Origin: an uncultured Tateyamaria sp.
GTDB lineage: Bacteria; Pseudomonadota; Alphaproteobacteria; Rhodobacterales; Rhodobacteraceae
Direction of reading: 5' to 3'
Assembly (NCBI RefSeq): GCF_947503385.1
Contig: NZ_CANNDO010000002.1
Span: 124,001 to 188,000, forward strand
DNA: 64,000 nucleotides
In this document: piece by piece, positions 18,379 through 32,008 of the stretch
Position numbering within the stretch: position 1 is the first letter of the stretch
Layout: the number at the start of each line of letters is the position of its first letter
Notes under the pieces: generated by a model
The model's input: the letters and a program-made list of their open reading frames with translations, nothing else
Told to the model about the DNA's origin: nothing
Database searches by the model: none
Made by a program: the position numbers and the translations under genes

Positions 18379-18924
18379 ATGCCTTATCAAAAAACATATA
18401 CCACCGACGAAGCCCGGTTCATGCTTCAGGTCTACGAAGGTGCCCACGCATTCCGGGGTAGCAATGCTACCCACCAGATTCAGCGCCACGGCGCTGCGGC
18501 CCACGCATCGCTGCACGGTGGCGCGGGCTTTGATGCGCAGCGTGCGCGCGTCAACACGCCGGGACAACCCCGGACCACCGGCACATTCCATACCAAGGAC
18601 GACCAAGTGGCCGCCCTCACTCACGCCCTGAACAGCGTGCCCGGCCAGACCGCCCTTGGGCAACTGGACGCCAATCCGGGCCAGCGCGAAATCAAATTTA
18701 ACACCGGTCTGCCGCCGGGGCGGTTCCGGATGACCAACCACGCTGATGTCTCTTCGAACCTGGATGCGCACGGCAACGCGCTGCCGGGACATGTCGCCAA
18801 AAACAACGCCGCACGCATCGGTGCCGGGTCGACCCAGACAAGTGCGGCCGCGACAGGCATTTTTGTCTTTGCCATGCGTGCACCGGGCGGCAAGCTACAG
18901 ATCCAGACCTGCTATCCAACCTGA
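18379..18924 (+). CDS. Orphan protein resembling RNase A-like (CdiA-CT) toxin domains
   Basis: 181 residues from the ATG at 18379, with AGGAG eight bases upstream; no signal peptide. The segment HQIQRHGAAAHASLHGG, the block TFHTKDDQVAALTHAL and the end MRAPGGKLQIQTCYPT are arranged like the RNase A-like domain of CdiA toxins, including the closing Thr-x-Tyr-Pro (Thr177, Tyr179), where that toxin family has catalytic Thr and Tyr. The resemblance is weak elsewhere and was judged by eye. No recognisable immunity gene is adjacent: an SMR transporter precedes and typA follows. It could instead be an unrelated His-rich protein. Confidence 0.5.
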   Translation: MPYQKTYTTDEARFMLQVYEGAHAFRGSNATHQIQRHGAAAHASLHGGAGFDAQRARVNTPGQPRTTGTFHTKDDQVAALTHALNSVPGQTALGQLDANPGQREIKFNTGLPPGRFRMTNHADVSSNLDAHGNALPGHVAKNNAARIGAGSTQTSAAATGIFVFAMRAPGGKLQIQTCYPT

Positions 18925-19049
18925 TCAAACCACCGGATCGACGGTCGTCCCCGTGTGATCCGGTGCCGCGTTCCTGCAGGGGGCGTTAGGGCTTTCTTTC
19001 TGCAACGCAGCGCTATATGGGCCGCATCAAAGCACCAATGAGGCCCGTC

Positions 19050-20867
19050 ATGGATCTGCGCAACATCGCCATTATCGCCCACGTCGACCACGGCAAGACA
19101 ACGCTGGTGGACGAACTGCTCAAGCAGTCGGGCACCTACCGCGAAAATCAGGCCACGACCGAGCGGGCGATGGACAGCAACGATCTGGAACGCGAGCGCG
19201 GGATCACCATTCTGGCCAAGGCGACCAGCGTCGAATGGAAAGACACGCGCATCAACATCGTGGACACCCCCGGACACGCCGATTTCGGTGGCGAGGTGGA
19301 GCGTATCCTGTCTATGGTGGACGGCGTGGTTTTGCTTGTGGATGCCGCCGAAGGGCCAATGCCGCAGACCAAGTTCGTGACGTCCAAGGCGCTGGCGCTT
19401 GGACTGCGCCCGATCGTCGTGCTGAACAAGGTCGACAAGCCCGACGCAGAGCCGGACCGGGCGCTGGACGAGTGCTTTGACCTCTTTGCCAACCTCGGCG
19501 CGGACGACGACCAGCTTGATTTCCCGGCCATGTATGCCTCGGGCCGCAGCGGCTGGGCGGACATGGAACTGGACGGCCCGCGCGCGGACCTGTCGGCGCT
19601 GTTCGACTTGATCGTGGATCACGTCCCTGCGCCCGCCCAGATCGCGGCACGGGACGAACCGTTCCGGATGTTGGCCACAACGCTTGGGTCCGACCCGTTC
19701 ATCGGACGCATCCTTACGGGCCGCGTGGAAAGCGGCACGCTCAAGGCCGGGGAAACGGTCAAGGCCCTGTCGCGCGACGGCGCGCTGGTCGAAAACTTCC
19801 GCTGCACCAAAATTCTTGCGTTCCGGGGGCTGGGCCAGCAACCCATTGATCTTGCCGAAGCAGGCGACATCGTGACCCTAGCGGGCATGTCCAAGGCGAC
19901 CGTGGCCGACAGCATTGTCGCCCCATCCGTGACCGAGGCGCTGCCCGCCCAGCCCATCGACCCGCCGACCATCACTGTGACCTTCGGCATCAACGACTCA
20001 CCGCTGGCGGGGCGCGACGGCAAAAAAGTGCAGTCCCGCGTGATCCGTGACCGCCTGATGAAAGAGGCCGAAAGCAACGTGGCCATCAAAATCAGCGACA
20101 CCCCCGGCGGTGACGCGTTTGAGGTCGCGGGTCGCGGCGAACTCCAGATGGGCGTGCTGATTGAGAACATGCGCCGCGAGGGGTTCGAACTGAGCATTTC
20201 GCGCCCGCAGGTCCTGTTTCGCGAGATCGACGGCGTGCGCCACGAACCCATCGAAGAAGCAACCATCGACGTCGATGACGAATATTCCGGTGCGGTGATT
20301 GAAAAGCTGACCGGCACCCGCAAGGGCAATCTGGTGGAAATGAAACCGGCAGGTGCCGGCAAGACCCGCATCGTGGCGCATGTGCCATCGCGCGGGCTGA
20401 TCGGCTACCATGGCGAATTTCTGACCGACACGCGTGGCACCGGCGTGCTGAACCGTGTGTTCCACGAGTGGGCCCCGCACAAGGGACCCATTCCGGGACG
20501 GCGCGCAGGCGTGCTGATTTCCATGGAAAACGGCCAGTCGGTGGCCTTTGCACTGTGGAACCTCGAGGAGCGCGGGCGCATGTTCATTGGCGCGCAGGCG
20601 GACGTTTATACAGGTATGGTCATCGGCGAGCACTCGCGCGAAAACGACCTTGAGGTGAACCCGCTCAAGGGCAAGAAGCTGACCAACGTGCGCGCCTCTG
20701 GTACGGATGAAGCGGTGCGCCTGACCACGCCGATCACGATGTCGCTGGAAGAGGCGATTGCCTATATCGACGATGACGAGTTGGTCGAGGTGACACCAAA
20801 TGCGATCCGGCTGCGCAAGCGGTATCTGGACCCGCATGAACGCAAGCGGATGGCGCGGGCGTCATAG
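19050..20867 (+). CDS. typA: Ribosome-associated GTPase TypA/BipA
   Basis: 605 residues from the ATG at 19050 ([20 protein letters not shown]), chosen over ATGs at 19017 and 19038 for its GAGG site and family start. GTPase motifs: P-loop AHVDHGKTT, switch [13 protein letters not shown], and NKVDKPD. Elongation-factor domains II, III and V follow, and the BipA-specific C-terminus is complete. It helps 50S ribosome assembly and adaptation to cold and stress. Confidence 0.97.
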   Translation: MDLRNIAIIAHVDHGKTTLVDELLKQSGTYRENQATTERAMDSNDLERERGITILAKATSVEWKDTRINIVDTPGHADFGGEVERILSMVDGVVLLVDAAEGPMPQTKFVTSKALALGLRPIVVLNKVDKPDAEPDRALDECFDLFANLGADDDQLDFPAMYASGRSGWADMELDGPRADLSALFDLIVDHVPAPAQIAARDEPFRMLATTLGSDPFIGRILTGRVESGTLKAGETVKALSRDGALVENFRCTKILAFRGLGQQPIDLAEAGDIVTLAGMSKATVADSIVAPSVTEALPAQPIDPPTITVTFGINDSPLAGRDGKKVQSRVIRDRLMKEAESNVAIKISDTPGGDAFEVAGRGELQMGVLIENMRREGFELSISRPQVLFREIDGVRHEPIEEATIDVDDEYSGAVIEKLTGTRKGNLVEMKPAGAGKTRIVAHVPSRGLIGYHGEFLTDTRGTGVLNRVFHEWAPHKGPIPGRRAGVLISMENGQSVAFALWNLEERGRMFIGAQADVYTGMVIGEHSRENDLEVNPLKGKKLTNVRASGTDEAVRLTTPITMSLEEAIAYIDDDELVEVTPNAIRLRKRYLDPHERKRMARAS

Positions 20868-20874
20868 GTCAGAA

Positions 20875-20919
20875 CTGGGGCGCTGCCCCAGACCCCGTGG
20901 TATTTTTGGTCAGAAGAAA
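20875..20919 (+). repeat. Dispersed intergenic hairpin repeat, copy 2
   Basis: Hairpin CTGGGGC/GCCCCAG (20875-20891, loop GCT) followed by ACCCCGTGGTATTTTTGG and CAGAAGAAA. Apart from one C, the part after the hairpin is the same as copy 1 at 10312-10358. It lies 7 bp after the typA stop and may act as its transcript end. Confidence 0.8.
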
Positions 20920-20950
20920 CGGGTGAGCGGCGGATGTCTGCCGTTTGCGC

Positions 20951-21238
20951 TTAGTCCGTCGTTTCCACGATGAGCAGTTCCCGTTCCGAAGCGCCGCGGG
21001 CATGTTCAAGGGCGGCCTGATAGGCGTCGGAATGATAACAACGCTCTGCTGTTTCGACATCCGGAAAACGGGCCACAACATTGCGCGGTCGATCCTTACC
21101 TTCGAGTTGGACGTAACGCCCGCCGCGCGCGATGAAGGTGCCGCCGTGTTCGGCAATCGCCACGGTCGCGCCTGCGGCGTATTTCTTGTACGCCGCTTCG
21201 TCGGTGACGGTCACATGTGCAATCCAGAGTGCTGGCAT
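20951..21238 (-). CDS. DUF1330 family protein
   Basis: 95 residues from the ATG at 21236-21238 (MPALWIAHVTVTDEAAYKKY). It is a dimeric ferredoxin-like alpha+beta barrel by pattern: HVTVTDEAAYKKYAAGA, GGTFIARGGRYVQLEG, NVVARFPDVETAERCYHSDAY. The biochemical role of the family is unknown. It begins 1 bp after the alaS stop and is probably cotranscribed. Confidence 0.9.
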   Translation of the reverse strand: MPALWIAHVTVTDEAAYKKYAAGATVAIAEHGGTFIARGGRYVQLEGKDRPRNVVARFPDVETAERCYHSDAYQAALEHARGASERELLIVETTD

Positions 21239-21239
21239 T

Positions 21240-23894
<2,655 letters not shown>

Positions 23895-23960
23895 GGGTCA
23901 TGTCCCGAAGGCTTTGGAAGGTCGCTCTGACATAGCCTTGGGCGCGGGGACTGTCCACAA

Positions 23961-23990
23961 ACGAAACAGGGTGCCACCGTCGTGACACCC
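23961..23990 (-). terminator. Probable terminator of recA
   Basis: Read on the minus strand, GGGTGTCACGACGGTGGCACCC folds with one mismatch and is followed by TGTTTCGTTTG. It lies 74 bp after the recA stop, just upstream of alaS. Confidence 0.55.
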
Positions 23991-24063
23991 CGTTCCGGAT
24001 ACTGTCCGTACCACGTCTGGCACGTCAGGGACGTTTTGGGCCGAGTCCCCCGTGCCCGACGGT

Positions 24064-25143
24064 TTACGCCTCGAGGATATCGTCGTCCTCGACCTTTTCA
24101 CTCTCCGGTATCTCGAAGTCGAGGCCATGTGCGGCGCGTATCTTGTCTTCGATATCGAGGGCGATGCGGCTGTTTTCCTTCAGGAAACTCTTGGCATTTT
24201 CACGCCCCTGCCCGATGCGTTCGTCACCGTAGCTGAACCATGCGCCCGATTTTTCGACCACACCGGCTTTGACACCGAGGTCCAGAAGCTCGCCCATTTT
24301 GGAGATACCCTCGCCATACATGATGTCGAATTCCACCTGTTTGAACGGCGGCGCCACCTTGTTTTTGACGACTTTGACGCGGGTCGCGTTGCCCACAACC
24401 TCATCGCGGTCCTTGAGCGCGCCGATGCGGCGAATGTCGAGGCGGACGGAGGAATAGAATTTCAGCGCGTTGCCGCCCGTGGTTGTCTCGGGCGAGCCGA
24501 ACATGACGCCGATTTTCATCCGGATCTGGTTGATGAAGATGACCATGCAGTTCGAACGGCTGATCGAGCCGGTCAGTTTGCGCATGGCTTGGCTCATCAG
24601 GCGGGCCTGCACGCCCACACTCGAGTCGCCCATGTCACCTTCAAGCTCGGATTTGGGCGTCAGCGCCGCCACCGAATCGACGATGACCATGTTAACGGCA
24701 CCGGACCGCACCAGCGTGTCCGTGATTTCGAGCGCTTGCTCGCCCGTGTCAGGCTGCGAAATCAGCAACTCGTCCAGGTTCACACCCAGCTTTTTGGCAT
24801 ATTGCGGGTCAAGCGCGTGTTCCGCGTCGACAAATGCACAGACCCCGCCGCTTTTCTGTTGCTCGGCCACGCAGTGCAGCGTGAGCGTGGTTTTGCCCGA
24901 GGATTCAGGGCCATATATCTCAACAATCCGCCCCATCGGCAGGCCGCCGATGCCCAAAGCGATGTCCAGACCAAGGCTGCCGGTGGAGCTGGCCTTGATA
25001 TCCTGAATGGCGCCCTCATCACCCAGCTTCATAATCGAGCCCTTGCCGAACTGCCGTTCGATCTGGGCCAGTGCGCTGTCCAGCGCCTTTTGTTTGTCTG
25101 CCGATTTTTTGTCTGTCATGTTCAAAAGGTCTGCCGTCGCCAT
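24064..25143 (-). CDS. recA: Recombinase RecA
   Basis: 359 residues from the ATG at 25141-25143 ([20 protein letters not shown]). An upstream in-frame start at 25248 would cover the LexA box and was rejected. Walker [10 protein letters not shown] (79-86), the L2 loop region around [22 protein letters not shown], and an acidic C-terminus are present. RecA forms filaments on single-stranded DNA, pairs homologous strands and triggers LexA self-cleavage. A LexA box lies about 60 bp upstream. Confidence 0.98.
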   Translation of the reverse strand: MATADLLNMTDKKSADKQKALDSALAQIERQFGKGSIMKLGDEGAIQDIKASSTGSLGLDIALGIGGLPMGRIVEIYGPESSGKTTLTLHCVAEQQKSGGVCAFVDAEHALDPQYAKKLGVNLDELLISQPDTGEQALEITDTLVRSGAVNMVIVDSVAALTPKSELEGDMGDSSVGVQARLMSQAMRKLTGSISRSNCMVIFINQIRMKIGVMFGSPETTTGGNALKFYSSVRLDIRRIGALKDRDEVVGNATRVKVVKNKVAPPFKQVEFDIMYGEGISKMGELLDLGVKAGVVEKSGAWFSYGDERIGQGRENAKSFLKENSRIALDIEDKIRAAHGLDFEIPESEKVEDDDILEA

Positions 25144-25204
25144 TGGTTTGGTCCTTTGTGTCATACCCCGGTCGGGGCGGCAATTGGTGCCGTGCTGCTT
25201 CGAT

Positions 25205-25219
25205 GTTCTCTTTGTGTTC
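25205..25219. promoter_or_regulatory. LexA (SOS) box of recA
   Basis: GTTC at 25205-25208 and GTTC at 25216-25219 are separated by exactly 7 bases: the direct-repeat SOS box of alphaproteobacteria (GTTC-N7-GTTC). It lies 62 bp upstream of the recA start codon, in the promoter region. Confidence 0.85.
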
Positions 25220-25342
25220 CTTATGAGATCAAAATGAGAACATTGCAATTAAAATTCTCCATAACCTACCTTTTGCCAAAGGTGGTTAAGGAGTAGTTTA
25301 CGGCGCAGAGCAAAAGAAGACGGACGGGGTGGGGCTGCGCGT

Positions 25343-25942
25343 ATGTTGGTGTTTTACAAGGCCAATCTGGTCTTTCTGTCGGTGCCCAAGACCGGAACGA
25401 CCGCCTACGAAGAGGCATTGCGGCTTCATGCGGACATGGCGATCATGTATCCGCCGATGCTGAAACATGCACCTGTATATCGCTACAATCGGTTTGTCCG
25501 ACCCATGTTTCTCAAGGTGTGCGACGCTGAACTGGAGGTGATGGCGGTGATGCGTGAGCCGATCAGCTGGCTGAGCAGTTGGTGGCGGTACAGGCAGCGG
25601 CCATTCATGAAAGACAAGCCAAACGCGACCCACGGCATCAGCTTTGATGATTTTGTGCTTGCCTATCTCAAGGGCAAGAAACCCGGATTTGCTGATGTGG
25701 GCAGTCAGGCACGATTTCTTGAGACGCAGCCAAATGGCACCGGGGTGACCCACCTGTTTCGCTACGAAAATCAAGAGCGGTTACAGGCCTTTTTGTCGGA
25801 TCGGTTGGACCTCACGTTTGCATTGGAGCGTCACAACGTGTCGCCCTCCATTCCGGCCGAACTGTCCAGCGACGTCGAAGCGCGGCTGAGACGGAAATGT
25901 GCCGAAGAATTCGAGCTTTACGACAGCATTCCGGTGGCCTGA
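25343..25942 (+). CDS. Sulfotransferase-family protein
   Basis: 199 residues. FLSVPKTGTT (11-20) matches the 5'-phosphosulfate loop of sulfotransferases, and VMREPISWLSSWW (about 69-81) matches the 3'-phosphate motif (R-x-P-x-x-x-x-x-S-x-W). The expected PAPS donor and the substrate are not evident; no carbohydrate locus is adjacent. It is divergent from recA, and the two start codons are 199 bp apart. Close relatives have sometimes been named gamma-glutamyl kinase, which nothing in the sequence supports. Confidence 0.75.
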   Translation: MLVFYKANLVFLSVPKTGTTAYEEALRLHADMAIMYPPMLKHAPVYRYNRFVRPMFLKVCDAELEVMAVMREPISWLSSWWRYRQRPFMKDKPNATHGISFDDFVLAYLKGKKPGFADVGSQARFLETQPNGTGVTHLFRYENQERLQAFLSDRLDLTFALERHNVSPSIPAELSSDVEARLRRKCAEEFELYDSIPVA

Positions 25943-25954
25943 CTGCGCCAGCTA

Positions 25955-28249
25955 TCAGTGCAGCTGACTGTGGACCGTTTCGGCCAGATCGTTCAACGAG
26001 AACGGTTTGGGCAAGAAGACCGAATTCGGGATCCGCTCACGCTGATCATTCAACTTGTCTTCGGCATAGCCCGAGACAAACACGACCCGCACGTCGGGCC
26101 GGTCTTGTAGCGCCTCGCGCACCCAGCTGGGACCGTCCTTGCCCGGCATCACCACATCCGTGACAAACAGATCAACGTTGAGATCGACATCTTCCAATGT
26201 TTTGAGCGCCGCCTCTGCGCTGTCCGCCTCCAGCACCGTATATCCCCGCAGGCGCAATGCGCGGCTGGCAAAGGCGCGAACCGGTGCTTCATCCTCGACC
26301 AGCAGGATCACGCCATCTCCCTTTTGCGGGCTGGGCGCTTTGACCTTGGGTTTTTCCGGCACAGGACTGCTGGTGGTGCGTTCGAGCACCGGGAACATGA
26401 TGGAAAAACAGGTGCCTTGATCCAGCTTGCTATCGACAAAGATAAACCCACCTGTCTGTTTTACGATGCCGTAAGCGGTGGACAGGCCGAGCCCGGTGCC
26501 CTCGCCTGTCCGTTTTGTCGTGTAGAACGGCTCAAACACCTTTTGCAGCTTGTCCGCCGGAATGCCGACGCCTTCGTCAATGACGCGCAGGCAGACATAT
26601 TGCCCGACGGGGACCGATACCCGGTCCCGTTCAAGCGGTTCGTTGAGTGTCACACATTCGGTTTCAATCTTGATCTCTCCGCCAGACGGCATTGCGTCAC
26701 GTGCGTTGACCACAAGGTTCATCAACACCTGTTCCAACTGGCGTTTGTCCGCGCGGATCGCTTTGAGAACGGGATCGTGGGTAAGGCTCAGACGCACCTT
26801 TTCGCCCACCAGACGGTTCAGCAGGTGGGTCAGGTCCGCCATGGTGTCGCGCAAATCCAATTCTTCGGTGCGCAATGTTTGTTTCCGGGAGAACGCCAGA
26901 AGCTGACCCACGAGCGCCGCTGCACGGTTGGCATTCTGGTTGATCTGCATGAGGTCGCCATAGTCGGCATCGCCCTGATCGTGACGCAACAACAGCAAAT
27001 CGCAATGCCCCGAAATGGCTGTCAGCAAATTGTTGAAATCATGTGCCACACCACCGGCCAATTGCCCAATCGCCTGCATTTTCTGGCTTTGTACGAACTG
27101 CGCTTCAAGCGTCTTGAGTTCTGTCGCATCCGACAAGACGGCCAAAACCGAGCTTTCGCCGCCCTCTTTCATCTGGTTGAGCGCGACCTGCACAAAAGTC
27201 TCCTTGTCGGTGCGGCGCAAGCGCAGGAATTCGCTTTGCTGAACGGCGCGACCAGACACTGTTTCGTCCAGCCAATCCTCCAGCGGACGCCCCAGACCTT
27301 CCATCAGATCACCCAGATGAGCATCCCTGACCAAGGTCTCACCCACGAGGTTGGCCGCCATGCGATTGTAGCTTTGCACTTTGCCTTCGGTGGTAAAGCG
27401 CACCAGCGGCACCGGCAAATCCTCAAAATCGTGCCAATGGGAGGCAGGCGTGATCTCGGGCGCGGGCAACAGATACATTGCCTGCCGCCCAGCCCCTGCG
27501 TCCACGGATGTCACCAGCACATCAAGCGATCCGCCTTCGGTGGTGATGCGGTTGACCATCCCCATAGACACCGGCATCGCGTCGAACAGCCCGTCCAGCG
27601 CAGTGGCACGTTTGCCCACCAGCGTGCGCGCCGCGTCGTTCATATAGAGGATCGCATCATTGCGCCCCAGCATGATCATGGGAAGGCCCGGACCATCCGG
27701 GCTGCGTGTCGCCTCGGCCACGGGTTCCAGCCGCCACAACAGCCGGTCGTCACCCATATTGTGCACCGCAAGTCGCACCTGCCCGCGCCGCGTCACGATA
27801 TCCTCACGCGCGGCTCCTTCGGCGTCGGCCACCGATTTGAGGCGAAACAGAATGCCACCGGGGTTGGCAAATGTCGTGCGCAATGTGCCAGCAAGGGTTT
27901 CGCCGCGCAGCGTCGCATAGCGCGCGCGCGCGGCGGCATTGGCGCTGAGCACCTCGCCATCGGCGCTGCACACAAAGCTGGGCGCGCTGTCCTTTTCGAT
28001 GAACCCGGCGACGGCCTGCATTGTCCGGTCCTGTGACGCCCGGTCGCGGCGCAACACAACCAAAAGCGCCGCCCCCAGCAACAGCAGCGTCACCGACGCA
28101 GCCAACAAGCCCAATTGAATAAGGGGTTCTGGGGCCAACATCCCCATCACACCCAACAACAAGGATGCAATCAACAGGCTGCGCCCGCGTCCTGCACCAG
28201 ACCGGGCAAAGCGGGCAAAGCCACCTGATTTGTCAGCCTGCGCTGCCAC
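25955..28249 (-). CDS. cckA: Hybrid sensor histidine kinase CckA
   Basis: 764 residues. Two membrane helices (about 24-40 and 44-67), two to three PAS-like segments (about 78-180, 190-260 and 275-380), HisKA with phospho-His403 in GGVAHDFNNLLTAI, ATPase N-box NLVVNARDA (511-519), G-box GEGTGLGLS and a receiver domain with Asp698 in TDVVMPGKDG and Lys748. The HDFNNLL motif and domain order are those of CckA. In alphaproteobacteria CckA passes phosphate through ChpT to CtrA, controlling cell cycle, motility and, in Rhodobacterales, gene transfer agents. A CtrA-type box lies just upstream. Confidence 0.93.
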   Translation of the reverse strand: MAAQADKSGGFARFARSGAGRGRSLLIASLLLGVMGMLAPEPLIQLGLLAASVTLLLLGAALLVVLRRDRASQDRTMQAVAGFIEKDSAPSFVCSADGEVLSANAAARARYATLRGETLAGTLRTTFANPGGILFRLKSVADAEGAAREDIVTRRGQVRLAVHNMGDDRLLWRLEPVAEATRSPDGPGLPMIMLGRNDAILYMNDAARTLVGKRATALDGLFDAMPVSMGMVNRITTEGGSLDVLVTSVDAGAGRQAMYLLPAPEITPASHWHDFEDLPVPLVRFTTEGKVQSYNRMAANLVGETLVRDAHLGDLMEGLGRPLEDWLDETVSGRAVQQSEFLRLRRTDKETFVQVALNQMKEGGESSVLAVLSDATELKTLEAQFVQSQKMQAIGQLAGGVAHDFNNLLTAISGHCDLLLLRHDQGDADYGDLMQINQNANRAAALVGQLLAFSRKQTLRTEELDLRDTMADLTHLLNRLVGEKVRLSLTHDPVLKAIRADKRQLEQVLMNLVVNARDAMPSGGEIKIETECVTLNEPLERDRVSVPVGQYVCLRVIDEGVGIPADKLQKVFEPFYTTKRTGEGTGLGLSTAYGIVKQTGGFIFVDSKLDQGTCFSIMFPVLERTTSSPVPEKPKVKAPSPQKGDGVILLVEDEAPVRAFASRALRLRGYTVLEADSAEAALKTLEDVDLNVDLFVTDVVMPGKDGPSWVREALQDRPDVRVVFVSGYAEDKLNDQRERIPNSVFLPKPFSLNDLAETVHSQLH

Positions 28250-28300
28250 TGCGCACCTCCTGCACGTCGAATCGTTCCCACGTTTCTGCGCCGCCAGGGG

Positions 28301-28316
28301 TTAACCGCCACTTAAC
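28301..28316. promoter_or_regulatory. CtrA-type binding site upstream of cckA
   Basis: TTAA (28301-28304), 7 bases, TTAAC (28312-28316) matches the CtrA consensus TTAA-N7-TTAAC exactly. It is 52 bp upstream of the cckA start codon. The motif is seen; binding is inferred, and would give feedback of CtrA on its own phosphorelay. Confidence 0.65.
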
Positions 28317-28378
28317 CACAGCCGGAGCCGTGCAGCTTCGGAACGGTAGTCGCTTACCTATGGTTGTGTCAAATGCTG

Positions 28379-29536
28379 CTATGCTCGCAAAAGACGAGCG
28401 AGGTAAAATCCGTCGCCCCAGTCATCCACCGGCCAATGCCAGTCGGCATCCAGCCGCCACTCTGGATTGCGGGCAACAAATGCGGCAGATTGTGCTGCGT
28501 TCTCTTCGACCAGCACGGAACAAGTCGCGTAGTAAAGCGCGCCGCCGGGCGTCACATAAACCTGTGCCGTATCAAGGATTTGCGCCTGAACCGTCGTCAG
28601 CTCTGCCAGACGGTCGGGCGTCAGGCGCCACTTGGCTTCGGGCGCGCGCCGCCATGTGCCCGCCCCGGAACATGGTGCATCACACAAAACCGCATCAAAG
28701 CGCCCCATTTGCGTCAGCTCAGACGGTTCAGACAGGTGGAGGTCATGTCCACCACGGGTCGCGCGGGCGGGCAAATCACGCATTCGGCTGGGGTCCGCAT
28801 CATGGGCCGTCACTGTCCAGCCTGCCGCGGCAAGGGCAAGCGCCTTGCCGCCACCACCCGCGCAATAATCCAACACCCGCCCCGACCCGGCAATCTGAGC
28901 GACGGCAGCCTGACTGGCTGCGTCCTGCAACTCCACCAATCCGTTTGTATAGGCATCCGAATTGCGCAGCTTGCGCTCGCCTGCCTCTATGGTCAGTGCG
29001 CTGTCGGCACGGGGATTTGCGATGGTCTGGACACCTGCATCTGCCAGTGAGTGCACTGCATCCGCCACGGTCCCGCGCGATGCATTCACGCGCAGTGTTA
29101 CCGGTGCGCGCCGCTGCAATGCCCGCGCGGTGCGGTCGGTATCCGCACCAAGGCTCGCATCAAACCGCTCAAGCAGCCAGTCTGGCAAATCGAGCGTTTC
29201 CGCGCGCGATGTCGGTGCTGCGCCGCTTCCCGTCTCTGCCTTGGTCACAGGTGCGGGCGCATGGCCGTTGCCATCAAAGAGCGTGGCAAGGTCCGCTCCT
29301 GCGTCCCGCAAACGCCCGATCATGCGCGCACGCCCTGTCTCACCGCCACCATAGGCCGCTGCGCTGCGCCAATGGCGCAAGACGTCAAAAACGTGATCCC
29401 GCACCGCTGCGCGGTCTTTGGACCCTGCATAACGACTGGCGCGCGCCCAGCGTGTCAACGCCTGTTCGGCGGGCGTGCCACCTGCAATGTGGTCAAGGAT
29501 TTCGATGGCCGCCGCCACGCGCGCGCCGGGTGTCAC
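28379..29536 (-). CDS. rsmB: RsmB-type 16S rRNA m5C methyltransferase
   Basis: 385 residues from a GTG start. The N-terminal NusB-like helical domain (about 1-130) is followed by a SAM-binding Rossmann domain with VLDYCAGGGGKALALAA. Both cysteines of the Nol1/Nop2/Sun family are present: the release Cys in CDAPCSGAGTW and the catalytic Cys in YATCSVL. RsmB methylates C967 of 16S rRNA. It is followed upstream by guaB in the same direction, 42 bp away. Confidence 0.88.
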   Translation of the reverse strand: MTPGARVAAAIEILDHIAGGTPAEQALTRWARASRYAGSKDRAAVRDHVFDVLRHWRSAAAYGGGETGRARMIGRLRDAGADLATLFDGNGHAPAPVTKAETGSGAAPTSRAETLDLPDWLLERFDASLGADTDRTARALQRRAPVTLRVNASRGTVADAVHSLADAGVQTIANPRADSALTIEAGERKLRNSDAYTNGLVELQDAASQAAVAQIAGSGRVLDYCAGGGGKALALAAAGWTVTAHDADPSRMRDLPARATRGGHDLHLSEPSELTQMGRFDAVLCDAPCSGAGTWRRAPEAKWRLTPDRLAELTTVQAQILDTAQVYVTPGGALYYATCSVLVEENAAQSAAFVARNPEWRLDADWHWPVDDWGDGFYLARLLRA

Positions 29537-29578
29537 AGGTCACCCATCACATGAATACCGTGACGCAACCTTCTGAAA

Positions 29579-31060
<1,482 letters not shown>

Positions 31061-31098
31061 TCATGTCTCATGCGCCGCACAGAAAGGAAAGGGCCAAA

Positions 31099-32007
31099 AT
31101 GCGTGTCTTGTCCAATGGGGCACGCTCGGGCCAGAGTGCGCGCATGGACAAGGTGCTTTATGAAAAAGACGGGCGGATTGCCCGCATCACCCTGAATCGG
31201 CCCGATGTGCTGAACGCCATTGATGACGAGGTGCCGCATCTGCTGGCCGAGGCGGTCGCGCGGGCTGATGGCGATGACGGCGTGCATGTGATGGTGCTGT
31301 CCGGCGCAGGCCCCGCATTTTGCGCAGGCTATGACCTGACCTATTATGCCGAGGGCAATGGTGCGGGGGCGGTGACACAGGACATGCCATGGGACCCGAT
31401 CAAGGACTACCAGTTCATGTGGTCCAACACGCAGGCCTTCATGTCGCTGTTTCGCGCGTTAAAGCCGGCGATTGCCAAGGTGCATGGCGCAGCCGTCGCG
31501 GGTGGGTCGGACATCGCGCTGTGCTCTGACCTCGTGTTCATGGCGGAAGATGCGCAGATCGGCTACATGCCTGCGCGTGTCTGGGGCTGCCCCACCACGG
31601 CGATGTGGGTCTACCGGCTGGGGCCGGAACGGGCAAAGCGGATGCTGTTTACGGGTGACAAGGTTACCGGAGCGGAAGCGGAGGCCATGGGGCTGATCCT
31701 GCGTGCCGTACCCGCAGATCAACTGGACGCGGAGGTCGAGGCCATGGCCGACCGCATGGCGCGGGTGCCAATCAACCAGCTTGCGATGCAAAAGATGGTG
31801 ATCAATCAGGCGATCGAGGCGACGGGTCTGATGAACACCCAGCGTCTCGCCACGATTTTCGATGGCATCACACGGCATTCACCCGAGGGGCTGAATTTCA
31901 AAGCGCGCGCCGAAGATGTGGGCTGGAAGCAGGCCGTGCGCGAGCGCGACACAGGCAGCTACGACTGGACGCTGGATCGTCCCATCAACACCACACGACA
32001 GGACTGA
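31099..32007 (+). CDS. Enoyl-CoA hydratase/isomerase (crotonase) family protein
   Basis: 302 residues from the ATG at 31099, which has an AAGGAAAGGG site; an alternative ATG at 31144 (MDKVLYEKDGRIARITLNRP) matches the family start but lacks a clear ribosome site. Oxyanion-hole motifs VLSGAGPAFCAGYDL and KVHGAAVAGGSDIAL are present. At the second site the usual acid positions are occupied by PARVWGCPTT, so the exact reaction (hydratase, isomerase or other) cannot be fixed. It overlaps nothing and runs 1 bp from the agmatinase-like gene, with which it is likely cotranscribed. Confidence 0.85.
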   Translation: MRVLSNGARSGQSARMDKVLYEKDGRIARITLNRPDVLNAIDDEVPHLLAEAVARADGDDGVHVMVLSGAGPAFCAGYDLTYYAEGNGAGAVTQDMPWDPIKDYQFMWSNTQAFMSLFRALKPAIAKVHGAAVAGGSDIALCSDLVFMAEDAQIGYMPARVWGCPTTAMWVYRLGPERAKRMLFTGDKVTGAEAEAMGLILRAVPADQLDAEVEAMADRMARVPINQLAMQKMVINQAIEATGLMNTQRLATIFDGITRHSPEGLNFKARAEDVGWKQAVRERDTGSYDWTLDRPINTTRQD

Positions 32008-32008
32008 C

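Noticed and set aside
24064-25248. Longer recA starting at 25248
   Set aside because: The extra 35 residues match no RecA and would place the LexA box inside the coding region.
25286-25300. Possible CtrA site (TTAA-N7-TTTA) between recA and the sulfotransferase gene
   Set aside because: The second half-site deviates from TTAA, and a single near-match in an AT-rich promoter region is expected by chance.
25343-25942. Naming this gene gamma-glutamyl kinase
   Set aside because: No amino-acid kinase motif is present; the P-loop-like VPKTGTT and R-x-P motif fit sulfotransferases.
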